Source: Micromonospora sp. WMMD961
GTDB taxonomy: Bacteria > Actinomycetota > Actinomycetes > Mycobacteriales > Micromonosporaceae
Direction of reading: 5' to 3'
Length of the DNA stretch: 64,000 nucleotides
Assembly: GCF_029626145.1 (NCBI RefSeq)
Contig: NZ_JARUBJ010000002.1
Span: 4,313,501-4,377,500 of the forward strand
Shown here: positions 1-8,725 of the stretch, one piece after another
Position numbering within the stretch: the stretch's first letter is position 1
How the letters are laid out: every line of letters starts with the position of its first letter
Made by a program: the position numbers and the translations under genes
The notes under the pieces: generated by a model
Seen by the model: only the letters and a program-made list of their open reading frames with translations
The model's database searches: none
Told to the model about the DNA's origin: nothing

Positions 1-548
1 TACCAGGCCGCGTTCAGGTCGTCGAGGCTGCCGTAGCGGGTGCGCAACCAGTCGCGGAAGGCTGCCGCGCAGAGGTCGCAGTAGCAGGCGCCGCCGTACT
101 CGTTGCCGACGTGCCAGGCGAGCACCGCCGGCGTGTCGGCGTAGCGGCGGGCGACCCGGCGGGCCAGCTCGACGGAGAGCCGGTGGTGGACCGGGGAGCT
201 GGGGCAGGCGTTGTGCCGCTGGCCGAACCGGTGCTTGCGACCCTCGAAGTCGGTGCGGGTCACCTCCGGGTACGCCTTCGCCAGCCACGCCGGGTGGGCG
301 CCGGTGCCGGTCGCCAGGCAGATCCCGCGCCCCTCGGCCGCAGCTCGCTCCACGACCCGGTCCAGCAGCGAGAAGTCGTAGACGTCCTCGGCGGGCTGGG
401 TGAGCGCCCAGTCGAACACGCCGAGGGTGACCAGGTCGATCCGGGCGCTGTCGAAGAGACGGTGGTCCTGCTTCCACACGTCCTCGGGCCACTGCTCCGG
501 GTTGTAGTCGCCTCCGAAGGGCACCTTGGCGGTGACGGGCAGGCTCAT
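1..548 (-). CDS. GH42 beta-galactosidase, N-terminal part
   Basis: Glycoside hydrolase family 42 beta-galactosidase, cut by the left window edge: 182 N-terminal codons are present of roughly 650-700 usual for the family. The start region has the family signature FGGDYNPEQWPE, and the motif WHVGNEYGG near residue 148 carries the predicted acid/base glutamate. A Cys-x-Cys-x2-Cys cluster follows, as in metal-binding GH42 enzymes. No signal peptide is seen, so it is probably intracellular, cleaving galactosides imported by the adjacent ABC transporter. Its ATG overlaps the stop of the DUF624 gene (ATGA), so it is the last visible gene of the minus-strand sugar operon. Confidence 0.9.
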   Translation of the reverse strand, partial: MSLPVTAKVPFGGDYNPEQWPEDVWKQDHRLFDSARIDLVTLGVFDWALTQPAEDVYDFSLLDRVVERAAAEGRGICLATGTGAHPAWLAKAYPEVTRTDFEGRKHRFGQRHNACPSSPVHHRLSVELARRVARRYADTPAVLAWHVGNEYGGACYCDLCAAAFRDWLRTRYGSLDDLNAAW

Positions 549-1234
549 GCGGCGAACTCCTTCCGGATCAGGTCGACCATCGGGTCACCGACGCGTAGCA
601 GCGCCAGGACCGCGACCGAGCCGAGCATCGCCAGCACCGCCTCGGAGAAGACCGCGGTGACGCCGGTCGCCGCCGCCAGCAGCAGCGCGGTGCCGACCGT
701 GACACCGGGGGTACGCACGAGGAAGTGCACGGCCAGCCGGAGCACGTCACGGGTACGGAAGTCGAACAGTGAGGTGATCACCAGGGCGTTGGTCGCGCAG
801 AGGGTCACCCCCACGGCGAGCAGCAGCAGCGGCACCGTCCACCAGCCGGCGAGGCCGACCGCGTCGCGGTAGGCGAGGTTCATGCCGAGCACGGTCAGCC
901 ACAGCAGCGTCGGCACGCAGACGCGCAGGACGCCGGCCACGTTCGCCCGGTAACCGCGCCAGAACAGGGCGGCGGGGCGCAGGTCGGTGAGGTCGGTTCG
1001 TTGGTGACGCAGGGCGTACAGGGCGGCGGAGACCGCCGGGCCGACCGGCACCAGGAACAGCGCGGCCAGCGGCAGGTTGCTTGGGTCGCGGCCCAGCACC
1101 AGCAGCGGGAGCAGGCCGGGCAGAGTGGTGAGGAGCAGCAGCAGCTCGACCACGAGCAGGATGTAGACGCGTGAGGTGATCCGCGACAGTGGTCCGTCGC
1201 CGAACTGCCGCCAGGTCTGTGCCGCGCCGCTCAC
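545..1234 (-). CDS. DUF624 (YesL-like) membrane protein
   Basis: Predicted membrane protein of 229 residues with about five or six hydrophobic segments, resembling the DUF624/YesL family often encoded beside CUT1-type sugar transporters. The GTG start is chosen because an AGGAGC-type ribosome site lies a few bases upstream; the longer open frame upstream is a non-coding extension. It overlaps the GH42 start by four bases. The role is unknown; in this family context it is probably an accessory to oligosaccharide uptake. A strong hairpin separates it from the binding-protein gene upstream. Confidence 0.75.
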   Translation of the reverse strand: MSGAAQTWRQFGDGPLSRITSRVYILLVVELLLLLTTLPGLLPLLVLGRDPSNLPLAALFLVPVGPAVSAALYALRHQRTDLTDLRPAALFWRGYRANVAGVLRVCVPTLLWLTVLGMNLAYRDAVGLAGWWTVPLLLLAVGVTLCATNALVITSLFDFRTRDVLRLAVHFLVRTPGVTVGTALLLAAATGVTAVFSEAVLAMLGSVAVLALLRVGDPMVDLIRKEFAA

Positions 1235-1339
1235 GGTCGCTCCTTCCGGTCGGAGACGGTGGTGCGCATCGCTGTCCTCGGGTCGTCCTGCCGGAGGGCG
1301 GGCGGGTCGCGCGCGTCGCACCGGCTGGTGATCGCCGGC

Positions 1340-1381
1340 GAGTCCGGTCGGGTGGGTGGGACGGACCACCCGACCGGACTC
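1340..1381 (-). terminator. Intra-operon hairpin after the binding-protein gene
   Basis: Perfect 16-bp inverted repeat (1340-1355 with 1366-1381) around a 10-base loop, nine bases past the stop of the solute-binding protein gene. No T-run follows, which is usual for actinobacterial terminators. Placed between transporter and downstream enzyme genes, it may end part of the transcripts or protect the 3' end of the binding-protein message, so that the binding protein is made in excess. Confidence 0.7.
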
Positions 1382-1389
1382 CCCACTGA

Positions 1390-3027
1390 TCAGCCGTTCT
1401 TCTTCTGGAACCGCTCGTAGGCCTTGTTGACCAGGTCGATGTACTGCTCGGAGTTCTTGGCCTTCAGCTCGGCCACGTACGCGTCCCACTCGGTGAGGGG
1501 ACGCTGGCCGAGGGCGAACTTCAGCGTGTTCTGGGTGACGAAGTCCTTCAGCGGGGTCTCCCAGAGCGACACCTGCTCGCGTTCCTCATCGGTGAACGGG
1601 CGCGGCGGAGGGACCTCCCTCGGCTTGCGGGCGTCCATCACCTTCTGGAACTCCAACTCCTCCGGGGAGAAGAACCCACGCACCAGGTCGGGGCTGCCGC
1701 CGTAGGCGAAGACCCCGTTCTGGAAGCCGAAGTCCTTCTGCAGGTGCTTGGGCGCCTTCGGGTTGAGCCCCAGGAAGTCGACGTCGGGGATGAGCGAGCG
1801 CTTGCCGGACGCGTCCTTGGTGAAGGTGGTGCCCTCGACACCCCAGCGGGCGAACTCCAGGCCGGCGTCCGAATACCACAACCAGTCGATGAACTGCATC
1901 ATGGCCACGAAGTTCTTGCTCTCCCGGGCCTTCGAGGAGATCATGATGCCGTTCTCCAACCGGGGGAAGGGATTGACCTCGCCGGTGGGGCCCATCGGCA
2001 GCGGGATCTTGGCCATCCTGGCGTTCGGCAGGGTCTTGGCCAGGTCGGGCCGGTGGTTGTTGACGAGCGTCTGTGCGTTGCCGGTGACCACGAAGGACTT
2101 GCCGTTGGCGAGCTTCTGGCGTGCCTGGTCGTCGGTCTGGGTGAAGCTCTCCGGGTCGAGCAGGCCCTCGGCGACAAGCTTGTGCAGGTAGGTGACCACC
2201 TGCTTGTACTGCTCGGAGGAGCCGGTGTAGGTGAACTTCTTCGCCGTCGGGTCCCAGGTGGCGTGCTGGAAGTCCCAGCCCGCGTAGGTGCCGTGGGACG
2301 AACCGAGAATCCCCAGCAGGGCGCCGGTCGGGTTGGGCTTGCTGAAGAGGTCGGAGTACGGGTAGACGTTCGGGTACTTCGCCTTCATCGCCTTGAGCAC
2401 CGTGTACAGGTCGTCCCAGGTCTTCGGGGTCGGGAGGTTGAGCTCCTGCATGATGTCGGTGCGCACCAGCACCGTGTAGTCCTGCGTGGGCTTCTCGTGC
2501 AGCCCGGGCAGCAGGTAGAACTTACCGTCGGCCTGCCGCAGGTTGTCGATCTCCGGCTTGAGGTTCCACTTGGTGATCTTTTCCTTGAGGTTGGGCATCA
2601 GATCCAGGTAGTCGCTCACCGGGAGGATGGCCCCGGAGGACACGAACGCATCCTCCTGCGGGTGGTACGTCTTCGGGATGATCAGCGGGGCGTCCCCGGC
2701 GCCGATCAGCAGGCTGCGTTTCTGCTCGTAGTCACTGAGCGGGACCGCCACCGGATCGATCGTGACGTTGGTCCGCTTGGTCAACTCGGACCAGAACAGC
2801 CAGTCCTCCTTGAGCGGATAGAACGTGTGGTTGTTGTAGAGGGTGGAGAAGGAGAGCGCCTCGGTGGCCTTGAACTGGTCGCCGACGCCGTAGTTGGCCA
2901 TCGCGCCGACCCGGTTCTCCGAGAGGTCCTTCGACTCGCCGGGGTCCTCGGAACAGGCGGTGGTGAGGGTGAGCGCGAGCAGACCCGCGGTGGCTACCGC
3001 CACGCGGCGCCACGTCTTGTGGAGCAT
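1390..3027 (-). CDS. Sugar ABC transporter substrate-binding lipoprotein
   Basis: Extracellular solute-binding protein of 545 residues, the long YtcQ/LipO type that works with LplB/YtcP-like permeases. The N terminus is a lipoprotein signal (basic residues, hydrophobic stretch, lipobox LTTAC with Cys25), so the mature protein is tethered outside the membrane. Aromatic-rich central segments fit an oligosaccharide-binding cleft. It is transcribed after the two permease genes (53-base gap) and before the DUF624 gene. No ATPase gene is present; CUT1 systems in actinobacteria commonly share the MsiK ATPase encoded elsewhere. The substrate is inferred from the neighbours (GH3, GH42, CE7) to be a xylan- or galactan-derived oligosaccharide. 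Confidence 0.9.
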   Translation of the reverse strand: MLHKTWRRVAVATAGLLALTLTTACSEDPGESKDLSENRVGAMANYGVGDQFKATEALSFSTLYNNHTFYPLKEDWLFWSELTKRTNVTIDPVAVPLSDYEQKRSLLIGAGDAPLIIPKTYHPQEDAFVSSGAILPVSDYLDLMPNLKEKITKWNLKPEIDNLRQADGKFYLLPGLHEKPTQDYTVLVRTDIMQELNLPTPKTWDDLYTVLKAMKAKYPNVYPYSDLFSKPNPTGALLGILGSSHGTYAGWDFQHATWDPTAKKFTYTGSSEQYKQVVTYLHKLVAEGLLDPESFTQTDDQARQKLANGKSFVVTGNAQTLVNNHRPDLAKTLPNARMAKIPLPMGPTGEVNPFPRLENGIMISSKARESKNFVAMMQFIDWLWYSDAGLEFARWGVEGTTFTKDASGKRSLIPDVDFLGLNPKAPKHLQKDFGFQNGVFAYGGSPDLVRGFFSPEELEFQKVMDARKPREVPPPRPFTDEEREQVSLWETPLKDFVTQNTLKFALGQRPLTEWDAYVAELKAKNSEQYIDLVNKAYERFQKKNG

Positions 3028-3079
3028 GGCTCGTCCTTTCGGTGGTGGGGTTTCGGTGGAAGCGGTGCGATGGTCGACG

Positions 3080-3988
3080 TCACCCCTTGACGGCGCCGAG
3101 CATCACGCCGCGGACGAAGTACCGCTGGACGAAGGGGTAGACCGCCAGGATGGGCAGGGTGGTGAGCACGATCGTCACGGCCTGGAGGGTGGCCGCGGCC
3201 TGGACCTTGTCGGCGTCGGCGGCGGCCGACTCGGCGCTCGTGGCGCCCGCGATGAGATTGCGCAGGTAGACGGTCACCGGGAGCAGGTCCTGCTCGTCCA
3301 TGTAGAGGAACGCGGTGAACCACGAGTTCCAGAAGGAGACCGCGTAGAAGAGCACCATCGTCGCGATGATCGCCTTCGACAGCGGCAGCACGATGCGCAG
3401 CAGGATGCCGTACGTGTTCAGCCCGTCGACCGCCGCCGCCTCCTCCAGCTCGGTCGGCAGGCTCTCGAAGAACGCCTTCATGACCAGCAGGTTGAACACA
3501 CTGATGGCGTTGGGGATCACCACGGCCCAGATGGTGTTCTTCATCCCCAGGCTGGTGACCAGCACGTAGTTGGGGATCAGACCGCCGGAGAAGAACATGG
3601 TGAACAGCGCGACACCGACCAGCAGGCCGCGCCCCTTGAGCTGGGGCTTCGACAACACGTACGCGTAGCAGGTGGTCAGCACGATGGAGATGAGCGTGGC
3701 GACGACCGTGTAGACCACCGTGTTGCGGTAGTTCGTCCAGAACAGCCCGTCGGACATCAACAGCTCGTACGCGGTCAGGTCGAACCCGCGCGGGACGATG
3801 GTCACCTTCCCGGCGAGGATGTACGCCTCTTCGCTGAGCGAGCGGGCCACGATGTTGAGGAACGGGTACAGCGTCACGAACACGACGCCCAACAGGACGA
3901 TCGTGTTGACGATTCGGAAGATCCGGTAACCCCGGCTGTCGTCCGGGCCGCGCGTCTTCGGGGCGTCGCGCTTCGCGCCGAGAATCAC
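3080..3988 (-). CDS. Carbohydrate ABC permease (MalG/YtcP type)
   Basis: Inner-membrane permease of 302 residues with six predicted transmembrane helices. The cytoplasmic EAA loop reads EELEEAAAVDGLNTYGILL and docks the ATPase. The GTG at 3988 is chosen because it overlaps the preceding permease stop as GTGA; another GTG lies three bases upstream. The C terminus GAVKG matches the usual end of this family. It forms the second half of a CUT1 importer with the gene at 3985-4971 and the lipoprotein at 1390-3027. Confidence 0.92.
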   Translation of the reverse strand: MILGAKRDAPKTRGPDDSRGYRIFRIVNTIVLLGVVFVTLYPFLNIVARSLSEEAYILAGKVTIVPRGFDLTAYELLMSDGLFWTNYRNTVVYTVVATLISIVLTTCYAYVLSKPQLKGRGLLVGVALFTMFFSGGLIPNYVLVTSLGMKNTIWAVVIPNAISVFNLLVMKAFFESLPTELEEAAAVDGLNTYGILLRIVLPLSKAIIATMVLFYAVSFWNSWFTAFLYMDEQDLLPVTVYLRNLIAGATSAESAAADADKVQAAATLQAVTIVLTTLPILAVYPFVQRYFVRGVMLGAVKG

Positions 3989-4971
3989 CACAGGCTCGTC
4001 CCCAGTGTGCGACGGGAGATGACGTTCGCCGACAGGACCAGGGTCAGCCCGATCACCGCCTCGAAGAGCCCGATCGCGGCGGCGTAGCTGAAGTTGCTGG
4101 ACTGGAAGCCCATCCGGAACAGGTAGGTGGAGACCACGTCCGCGGTCGGGTAGGTCAGCGGGTTGTAGAGCAGCAGGATCTTCTCGAACCCGACCGCCAG
4201 GAAGCTGCCGATGTTGAGGATCAGCAGCGTCATCATGGTGGGCCGGATGCCGGGCAGGGTGACGTGCCAGGTCTGCCGCAGCCGACTGGCGCCGTCGAGC
4301 CGGGCGGCCTCGTACAGGTCCTCGTCGATGGTGGTGAGGGCGGCGAGGTAGAGGATCGTCCCCCATCCGACGGTCTGCCAGACCTCCGACGAGACGTAGA
4401 TGGTGCGGAACCACTCCGGTTTCTGCAGGAACGCCACCGATTCGCCGCCGAACAGCTCGACGATCTGGTTGGCCGTACCGCCGACCGAGGTGAACTGCGC
4501 GATCATCGCCGCCACGATCACGATCGACAGGAAGTGCGGCAGGTACGACACCGACTGCACGAACCGCTTGAAACGGCGGGCACGTACCTCGTTGAGCAGC
4601 AGCGCCAGCACGATCGGCAGTGGAAAGCAGAACAGCAGGGTCAGCGCCCCGAGCACCAGCGTGTTGGTGAACACCTCCCAGAACGTCGGGTCGCTGAGGA
4701 ACATCCGGAAGTACCGGAGCCCGACCCAGTACTCACCGAAGATGCTGCCGCCCGGCTTGAAACGCCGGAAGGCGATGATGTTCCCGAGCATCGGCAGGTA
4801 CCGGAAGATCAGGAAGAACAGCAGGGGCAGGACCGCCAGCGAGTAGAGCTGCCAGTCCCGGCGCAGCGCCTGCCGCCAGGTCCGGCCGCGTCGCGGCGAT
4901 TGGGGTGCCGGGCTGGCGACCGCGGGCGAGCGCGGCGGCGCCGGCGGGGGTGGCCGCAACGTGGACGTCAC
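3985..4971 (-). CDS. Carbohydrate ABC permease (LplB/MalF type)
   Basis: Permease of 328 residues. A proline-rich, basic N-terminal tail of about 40 residues precedes six predicted membrane helices. The EAA motif (EAARLDGASRLRQTWHVTLPG) is clear. It starts nine bases after the GH3 stop and ends in a GTGA overlap with the next permease, so translation of enzyme and transporter is tightly coupled. It belongs to the same CUT1 oligosaccharide importer as its neighbours. Confidence 0.92.
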   Translation of the reverse strand: MTSTLRPPPPAPPRSPAVASPAPQSPRRGRTWRQALRRDWQLYSLAVLPLLFFLIFRYLPMLGNIIAFRRFKPGGSIFGEYWVGLRYFRMFLSDPTFWEVFTNTLVLGALTLLFCFPLPIVLALLLNEVRARRFKRFVQSVSYLPHFLSIVIVAAMIAQFTSVGGTANQIVELFGGESVAFLQKPEWFRTIYVSSEVWQTVGWGTILYLAALTTIDEDLYEAARLDGASRLRQTWHVTLPGIRPTMMTLLILNIGSFLAVGFEKILLLYNPLTYPTADVVSTYLFRMGFQSSNFSYAAAIGLFEAVIGLTLVLSANVISRRTLGTSLW

Positions 4972-4980
4972 AGCGGCCTC

Positions 4981-7356
4981 CTACACGGACTGCGGAACGG
5001 CCACCAGGGGCTCGATCCGCACCGACGTGAACAGTTCCCGCTGGTAGCCGACCTGGCGCTCGGGGCCGGTCAACCGCAGCGGCAGGCTCGCCGCCACGTC
5101 GCCGCTGGACCGCCCGAACCGCAGTTCGACGTCGCCCGGCTCGACGATGCGCCGGCCGGAGAGCCCGGTGAACGACGCGACGTCGGCCGGCACCCCGAAC
5201 GTCACGTGCGCCGATTCCCCGGGCGCCAACGGCAGGCGGGCGTAGCCGACCAGCCGGACCACCGGACGGGTGACCTGTGCGACCGGATCGTGCAGATAGA
5301 GCTGCACCACCTCGGTGCCGGCCCGGTCACCGGTGTTGGCGACGGTGATCCGCACCCGTACCTCGCCGTCGACCGGCCAGACCGCCGGCTCGCCCCACGT
5401 CTCGTCCGCCGCCTCGACGATCCGGGCGTCGGACCATTCGAAGGTGGTGTAGCTCAACCCGTGGCCGAACGGGTAGCTCGGCGTCGGGTCGATCGAGGAG
5501 ACCTTGTTGCGCCGACCGAGCGGCGGCGTCAGGTAGGTGCTCGGCATCCCACCCGCGTCGCGGGGCACACTGACCGGCAACCGCCCGGACGGGTTGACCG
5601 CGCCGGTGAGCACCTCGGCGAGCGCCTGCCCACCGAGCTGGCCGAGGAAGAACGCCTGCACCACGCCCGCGGCGGCGTCGAACTCCGGGCCGAGCGCGTA
5701 GGGGCGGCCGGTCATCAGTACCAGGACGACCGGGGTGCCGGTGGCGAGGACAGCCCGCACCAGGTCGGCCTGCACACCGGGAAGCCGCAGATCGGCGGCA
5801 TCGCAGCCCTCGCCGGACGTGCCCCGCCCGAACATTCCCGCCCGGTCGCCGACGGCGAGCACGCACACGTCGGCGCCGGCCGCCGCGGCGACCGCGGCCG
5901 GGATGCCGGAGGTGTCCCCGCCGGTGATGGCGCAGCCGGGCTCGTGGGTGAGCAGCGGGACGCGTCGGGCCAACTCGTCACGCAACGAGGGGATGTCCAG
6001 GCCGAGCCCGAACTCGCTGTGGTTGACGCCCACGTGGTTGGGGAACGAGTAGCAGCCGAGCATGGCCATCGGATCGTCGGCGAGCGGACCGACCAGGGCC
6101 ACCCGGCTGCCGGCGGCCAGCGGAAGGACACCGGTGTTGCGCAGCAGGACCACGGCTTCCCGGGCGAGGCGCACGGCGACGTCCTGGCTGATCTCGTCGT
6201 CGAAGCGCAGGGACGCCACGTCGTCGGGCAGTTCCTGCCAGCCCTCGTCGAGCAGACCCAGCTCGATCTTCTGGATCAGCACCCGGCGCAGCGCGCAGTC
6301 GATCAGCGCCTCGTCGACCTCGCCGCGACGCACCGCCTCCACCAGCGGCGCACCGAAGGCGTCCACAGTGGGTAACTCGACGTCGATGCCGGCTCGCAGG
6401 GCGAGCCGGGCGGCGTCGGCGGCGCCGCCTGCGACACCGTGCAGGGTCTCCAGGAAGCGAACGGAGAAGTAGTCGGCGACCACGGTGCCGGTGAAGCCCC
6501 ACTCGTCGCGCAGCAGCCCGGTCAGCAGTCCGGGGTCGGCGGCGACGGGCAGACCGTCGATCTCCGCGTAGGAGTTCATCACCGAGCGGGCACCACCGTG
6601 GCGCAGCGCCATCTCGAACGGCGGCAGGATGACGTCGGCCAACTCCCGGGGGCCCATCGGCACCGGAGCGAGGTTGCGTCCGCCACGGGAGGCCGAGTAG
6701 CCGGCGAAGTGTTTGAGCGTGGCCACCACACCGGCCCGCTCCAGGCCCCGCACGTACGCGGTACCGGTCGTCCCCACCAGGTAGGGGTCCTCGCCGATCG
6801 TCTCCTCGGTGCGGCCCCAGCGGTAGTCGCGGGTGACGTCCAGGACCGGGGCGAGGCCCTGGTGCACACCGGCGGCGCGCATGGAGCGCCCGATCCGGTC
6901 GGCCATCGCCTCGACCAGTTCCGGGTCGAAGGACGCGCCCCAGCTCAGCGGCGTCGGGTAGACGGTGGCTCGCCACGCCGCGAACCCGGTGAGGCATTCC
7001 TCGTGCACCTGCGCAGGGATGCCGAACCGGCTGGCGGCGACGATCTGTGCCTGCGAGGCGGCCAGCGACCGGGCGCCCAGCACGGGATCGACCGGCGCGG
7101 TGCCGAACGGGCGGGTGAGCTGGCCCAACCCGTACCGGATGACACTGTTCCACTGCGGCGTCTCGCTGATCATGTCGGACTGGTGAGGCGCCACGCCCTC
7201 GCCGGTGGCGTCGGCGCCGACCCAGACCCCGACGAGCTGCGCGATTTTCTCCTCGAGCGACATCATCGGCACGAGCGCCTCGGCCCGCTCTGTCGGCGAG
7301 AGGCGCGAATCGCGCCACGGCGCGGCGTCGCTGTCGCCGGGCAACTGACTTCTCAT
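4981..7356 (-). CDS. GH3 beta-glucosidase / beta-xylosidase
   Basis: Glycoside hydrolase family 3 enzyme of 791 residues, in the normal range for the three-domain form. The N-terminal barrel carries the KHFAGYSASRGGRN substrate-binding segment and the nucleophile Asp295 in TVVADYF. A second alpha/beta domain follows, then a C-terminal fibronectin III-like domain. No signal peptide is seen, so it probably hydrolyses imported oligosaccharides in the cytoplasm. It is the first gene of the minus-strand operon and divergent from the LacI gene, with a candidate operator at 7424-7439. Sequence alone does not separate glucosidase from xylosidase; the CE7 neighbour favours a xylan role. Confidence 0.9.
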   Translation of the reverse strand: MRSQLPGDSDAAPWRDSRLSPTERAEALVPMMSLEEKIAQLVGVWVGADATGEGVAPHQSDMISETPQWNSVIRYGLGQLTRPFGTAPVDPVLGARSLAASQAQIVAASRFGIPAQVHEECLTGFAAWRATVYPTPLSWGASFDPELVEAMADRIGRSMRAAGVHQGLAPVLDVTRDYRWGRTEETIGEDPYLVGTTGTAYVRGLERAGVVATLKHFAGYSASRGGRNLAPVPMGPRELADVILPPFEMALRHGGARSVMNSYAEIDGLPVAADPGLLTGLLRDEWGFTGTVVADYFSVRFLETLHGVAGGAADAARLALRAGIDVELPTVDAFGAPLVEAVRRGEVDEALIDCALRRVLIQKIELGLLDEGWQELPDDVASLRFDDEISQDVAVRLAREAVVLLRNTGVLPLAAGSRVALVGPLADDPMAMLGCYSFPNHVGVNHSEFGLGLDIPSLRDELARRVPLLTHEPGCAITGGDTSGIPAAVAAAAGADVCVLAVGDRAGMFGRGTSGEGCDAADLRLPGVQADLVRAVLATGTPVVLVLMTGRPYALGPEFDAAAGVVQAFFLGQLGGQALAEVLTGAVNPSGRLPVSVPRDAGGMPSTYLTPPLGRRNKVSSIDPTPSYPFGHGLSYTTFEWSDARIVEAADETWGEPAVWPVDGEVRVRITVANTGDRAGTEVVQLYLHDPVAQVTRPVVRLVGYARLPLAPGESAHVTFGVPADVASFTGLSGRRIVEPGDVELRFGRSSGDVAASLPLRLTGPERQVGYQRELFTSVRIEPLVAVPQSV

Positions 7357-7423
7357 GCCAAGACCCCTCAGCTCCGGCTACCTCCCCTCGCGGAGCCAGG
7401 TTCGTAGCCGACGTTTCCCACGA

Positions 7424-7439
7424 TCCGAAACTTTCCGGA
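7424..7439. promoter_or_regulatory. Candidate LacI-family operator, GH3 side
   Basis: The 16-base segment TCCGAAACTTTCCGGA contains the half-sites GAAA and TTTC and resembles the perfect palindrome at 7637-7649. It lies about 70 bases upstream of the GH3 start, where a repressor would block the minus-strand operon. Binding by the neighbouring LacI protein is inferred. Confidence 0.5.
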
Positions 7440-7636
7440 ACCCCGCGCAACCTTTTCGGCAACCTAAGTGCCGCATCGATGAGTGTCAAGGGCTTGCCTG
7501 GACCCGCGGCGATCATCGCCGGCAGGCCGTGACTCATTCCGAGCGCACCGCCCGCCCACGAGCCGGAGGCGAGTTGGGTACGGTCCACACGGTGTCAGCA
7601 TCGACTGGCGGGAATGGCTGATCGTGTTAGGGTCTG

Positions 7637-7649
7637 CCGAAACTTTCGG
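7637..7649. promoter_or_regulatory. Candidate LacI-family operator, repressor side
   Basis: Perfect 13-base palindrome CCGAAACTTTCGG (six-base arms around one base), ending 18 bases before the LacI start codon. Its position fits autorepression by the LacI regulator. Confidence 0.55.
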
Positions 7650-7667
7650 ATGTTTCGTGAGGCTGCG

Positions 7668-8705
7668 ATGACGGAGCACCGCCCACTCGACCCACCCGCC
7701 TCCACCACCATCGCGACCATCGCCAACGACGTCGGCGTCTCGGTCGCGACGGTGTCCAAGGTCCTCAACGGACGCGGCGATGTCGCTCCCGGCACCAGAG
7801 CCCGGGTGGAGGCGAGCCTCGACCGCCACCAGTACCAGCGCCGCGCCCGGCGGCCCTCGACCGGCAGCGGGCGCATCGAACTCGTGTTCCACGAGTTCGA
7901 CACCGGATGGGCGATGGAGATCCTGCGCGGCGTGGAGGCGGCGACGACCGCGGCCGGCGTCGGGTTGTCGGTCGCCCAACTCGACGGCGCGCACCGCCCG
8001 CCGGCCCGATGGTTGGAGGCGCTGCTGGCCGACCGACCGCTGGGTGTGGTGTTCGTCCTCTCCCACCTGGCCGAGGCCCAACAGCAGCACCTGCGGCGCC
8101 AGGGCATCCCGTTCGTCGTCGTCGACACCGACAGCGCGACCTCGGCCTCCGTGCCCACCGTCGGCTCGAACAACTGGAACGGCGGCCTGCTCGCCGCCCG
8201 GCACCTCCTGGACCTCGGCCACCGGAGGATCGCCGTCATCTCCGGGCCGCCCGACGTGCTGTGCAGCCGCGCCCGGGCCGCCGGCTTCCACTCGGCCCAC
8301 GAGGAGGCCGGGATGGTGGTCGACCGCGAACTGGTCCGCTACGGCGGTTTCTCCGCCGGCGCCGGGCACACCCACGGGCTCCAACTACTCGGCCGACCGG
8401 ACCGACCCACGGCGATCTTCGCCGGCTCGGACATCCAAGCCATGGGGGTGCTCCGGGCCGCCCGCCAGTGCGGCCTCCGAGTGCCCGAGGACCTCTCGGT
8501 GATCGGGTACGACAATCTGCCGGTCTCCGCCTGGACCGACCCGGCGCTCACCACGATCAACCAACCGTTGCGCGACATGGCCGGCATCGCCACCCAGATG
8601 CTGCTCGACCTGACCAGAGGCAACGAGCCGGCGACCAGCCGGATCGACCTGGTGACCGAGTTGGTCGTCCGGGAGAGCACCGCACCACCTGCCGACCCGC
8701 ACTGA
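7668..8705 (+). CDS. LacI-family transcriptional regulator
   Basis: Repressor of 345 residues. The N-terminal helix-turn-helix (TIATIANDVGVSVATVSKVLNG, residues ~13-34) is typical LacI, followed by a periplasmic-binding-protein-like sugar sensor domain. The ATG at 7668 is chosen over an in-frame start 54 bases upstream because GTGAGG lies just before it and the HTH then sits at the usual distance from the N terminus. It is divergent from the GH3-transporter operon and followed 20 bases later by the CE7 esterase. It probably responds to an imported oligosaccharide and acts at the two GAAAcTTTC sites. Confidence 0.9.
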   Translation: MTEHRPLDPPASTTIATIANDVGVSVATVSKVLNGRGDVAPGTRARVEASLDRHQYQRRARRPSTGSGRIELVFHEFDTGWAMEILRGVEAATTAAGVGLSVAQLDGAHRPPARWLEALLADRPLGVVFVLSHLAEAQQQHLRRQGIPFVVVDTDSATSASVPTVGSNNWNGGLLAARHLLDLGHRRIAVISGPPDVLCSRARAAGFHSAHEEAGMVVDRELVRYGGFSAGAGHTHGLQLLGRPDRPTAIFAGSDIQAMGVLRAARQCGLRVPEDLSVIGYDNLPVSAWTDPALTTINQPLRDMAGIATQMLLDLTRGNEPATSRIDLVTELVVRESTAPPADPH

Positions 8706-8725
8706 CCCCGGCCCTGCGAGGACCC

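Larger units (their letters stand above)
7357..7667. promoter_or_regulatory. Divergent promoter region of the sugar locus
   Basis: Non-coding stretch of 311 bases between the GH3 operon and the LacI gene. It holds the promoters of both, and a GAAAcTTTC-centred palindrome near each gene start. I see no small ORF with a convincing ribosome site and no structured RNA. Confidence 0.6.

Noticed and set aside
1744..3090. Long plus-strand frame opposite the sugar-binding lipoprotein gene.
   Set aside because: Composition is that of a reverse-strand shadow; the minus-strand lipoprotein has clear signal and family sequence.
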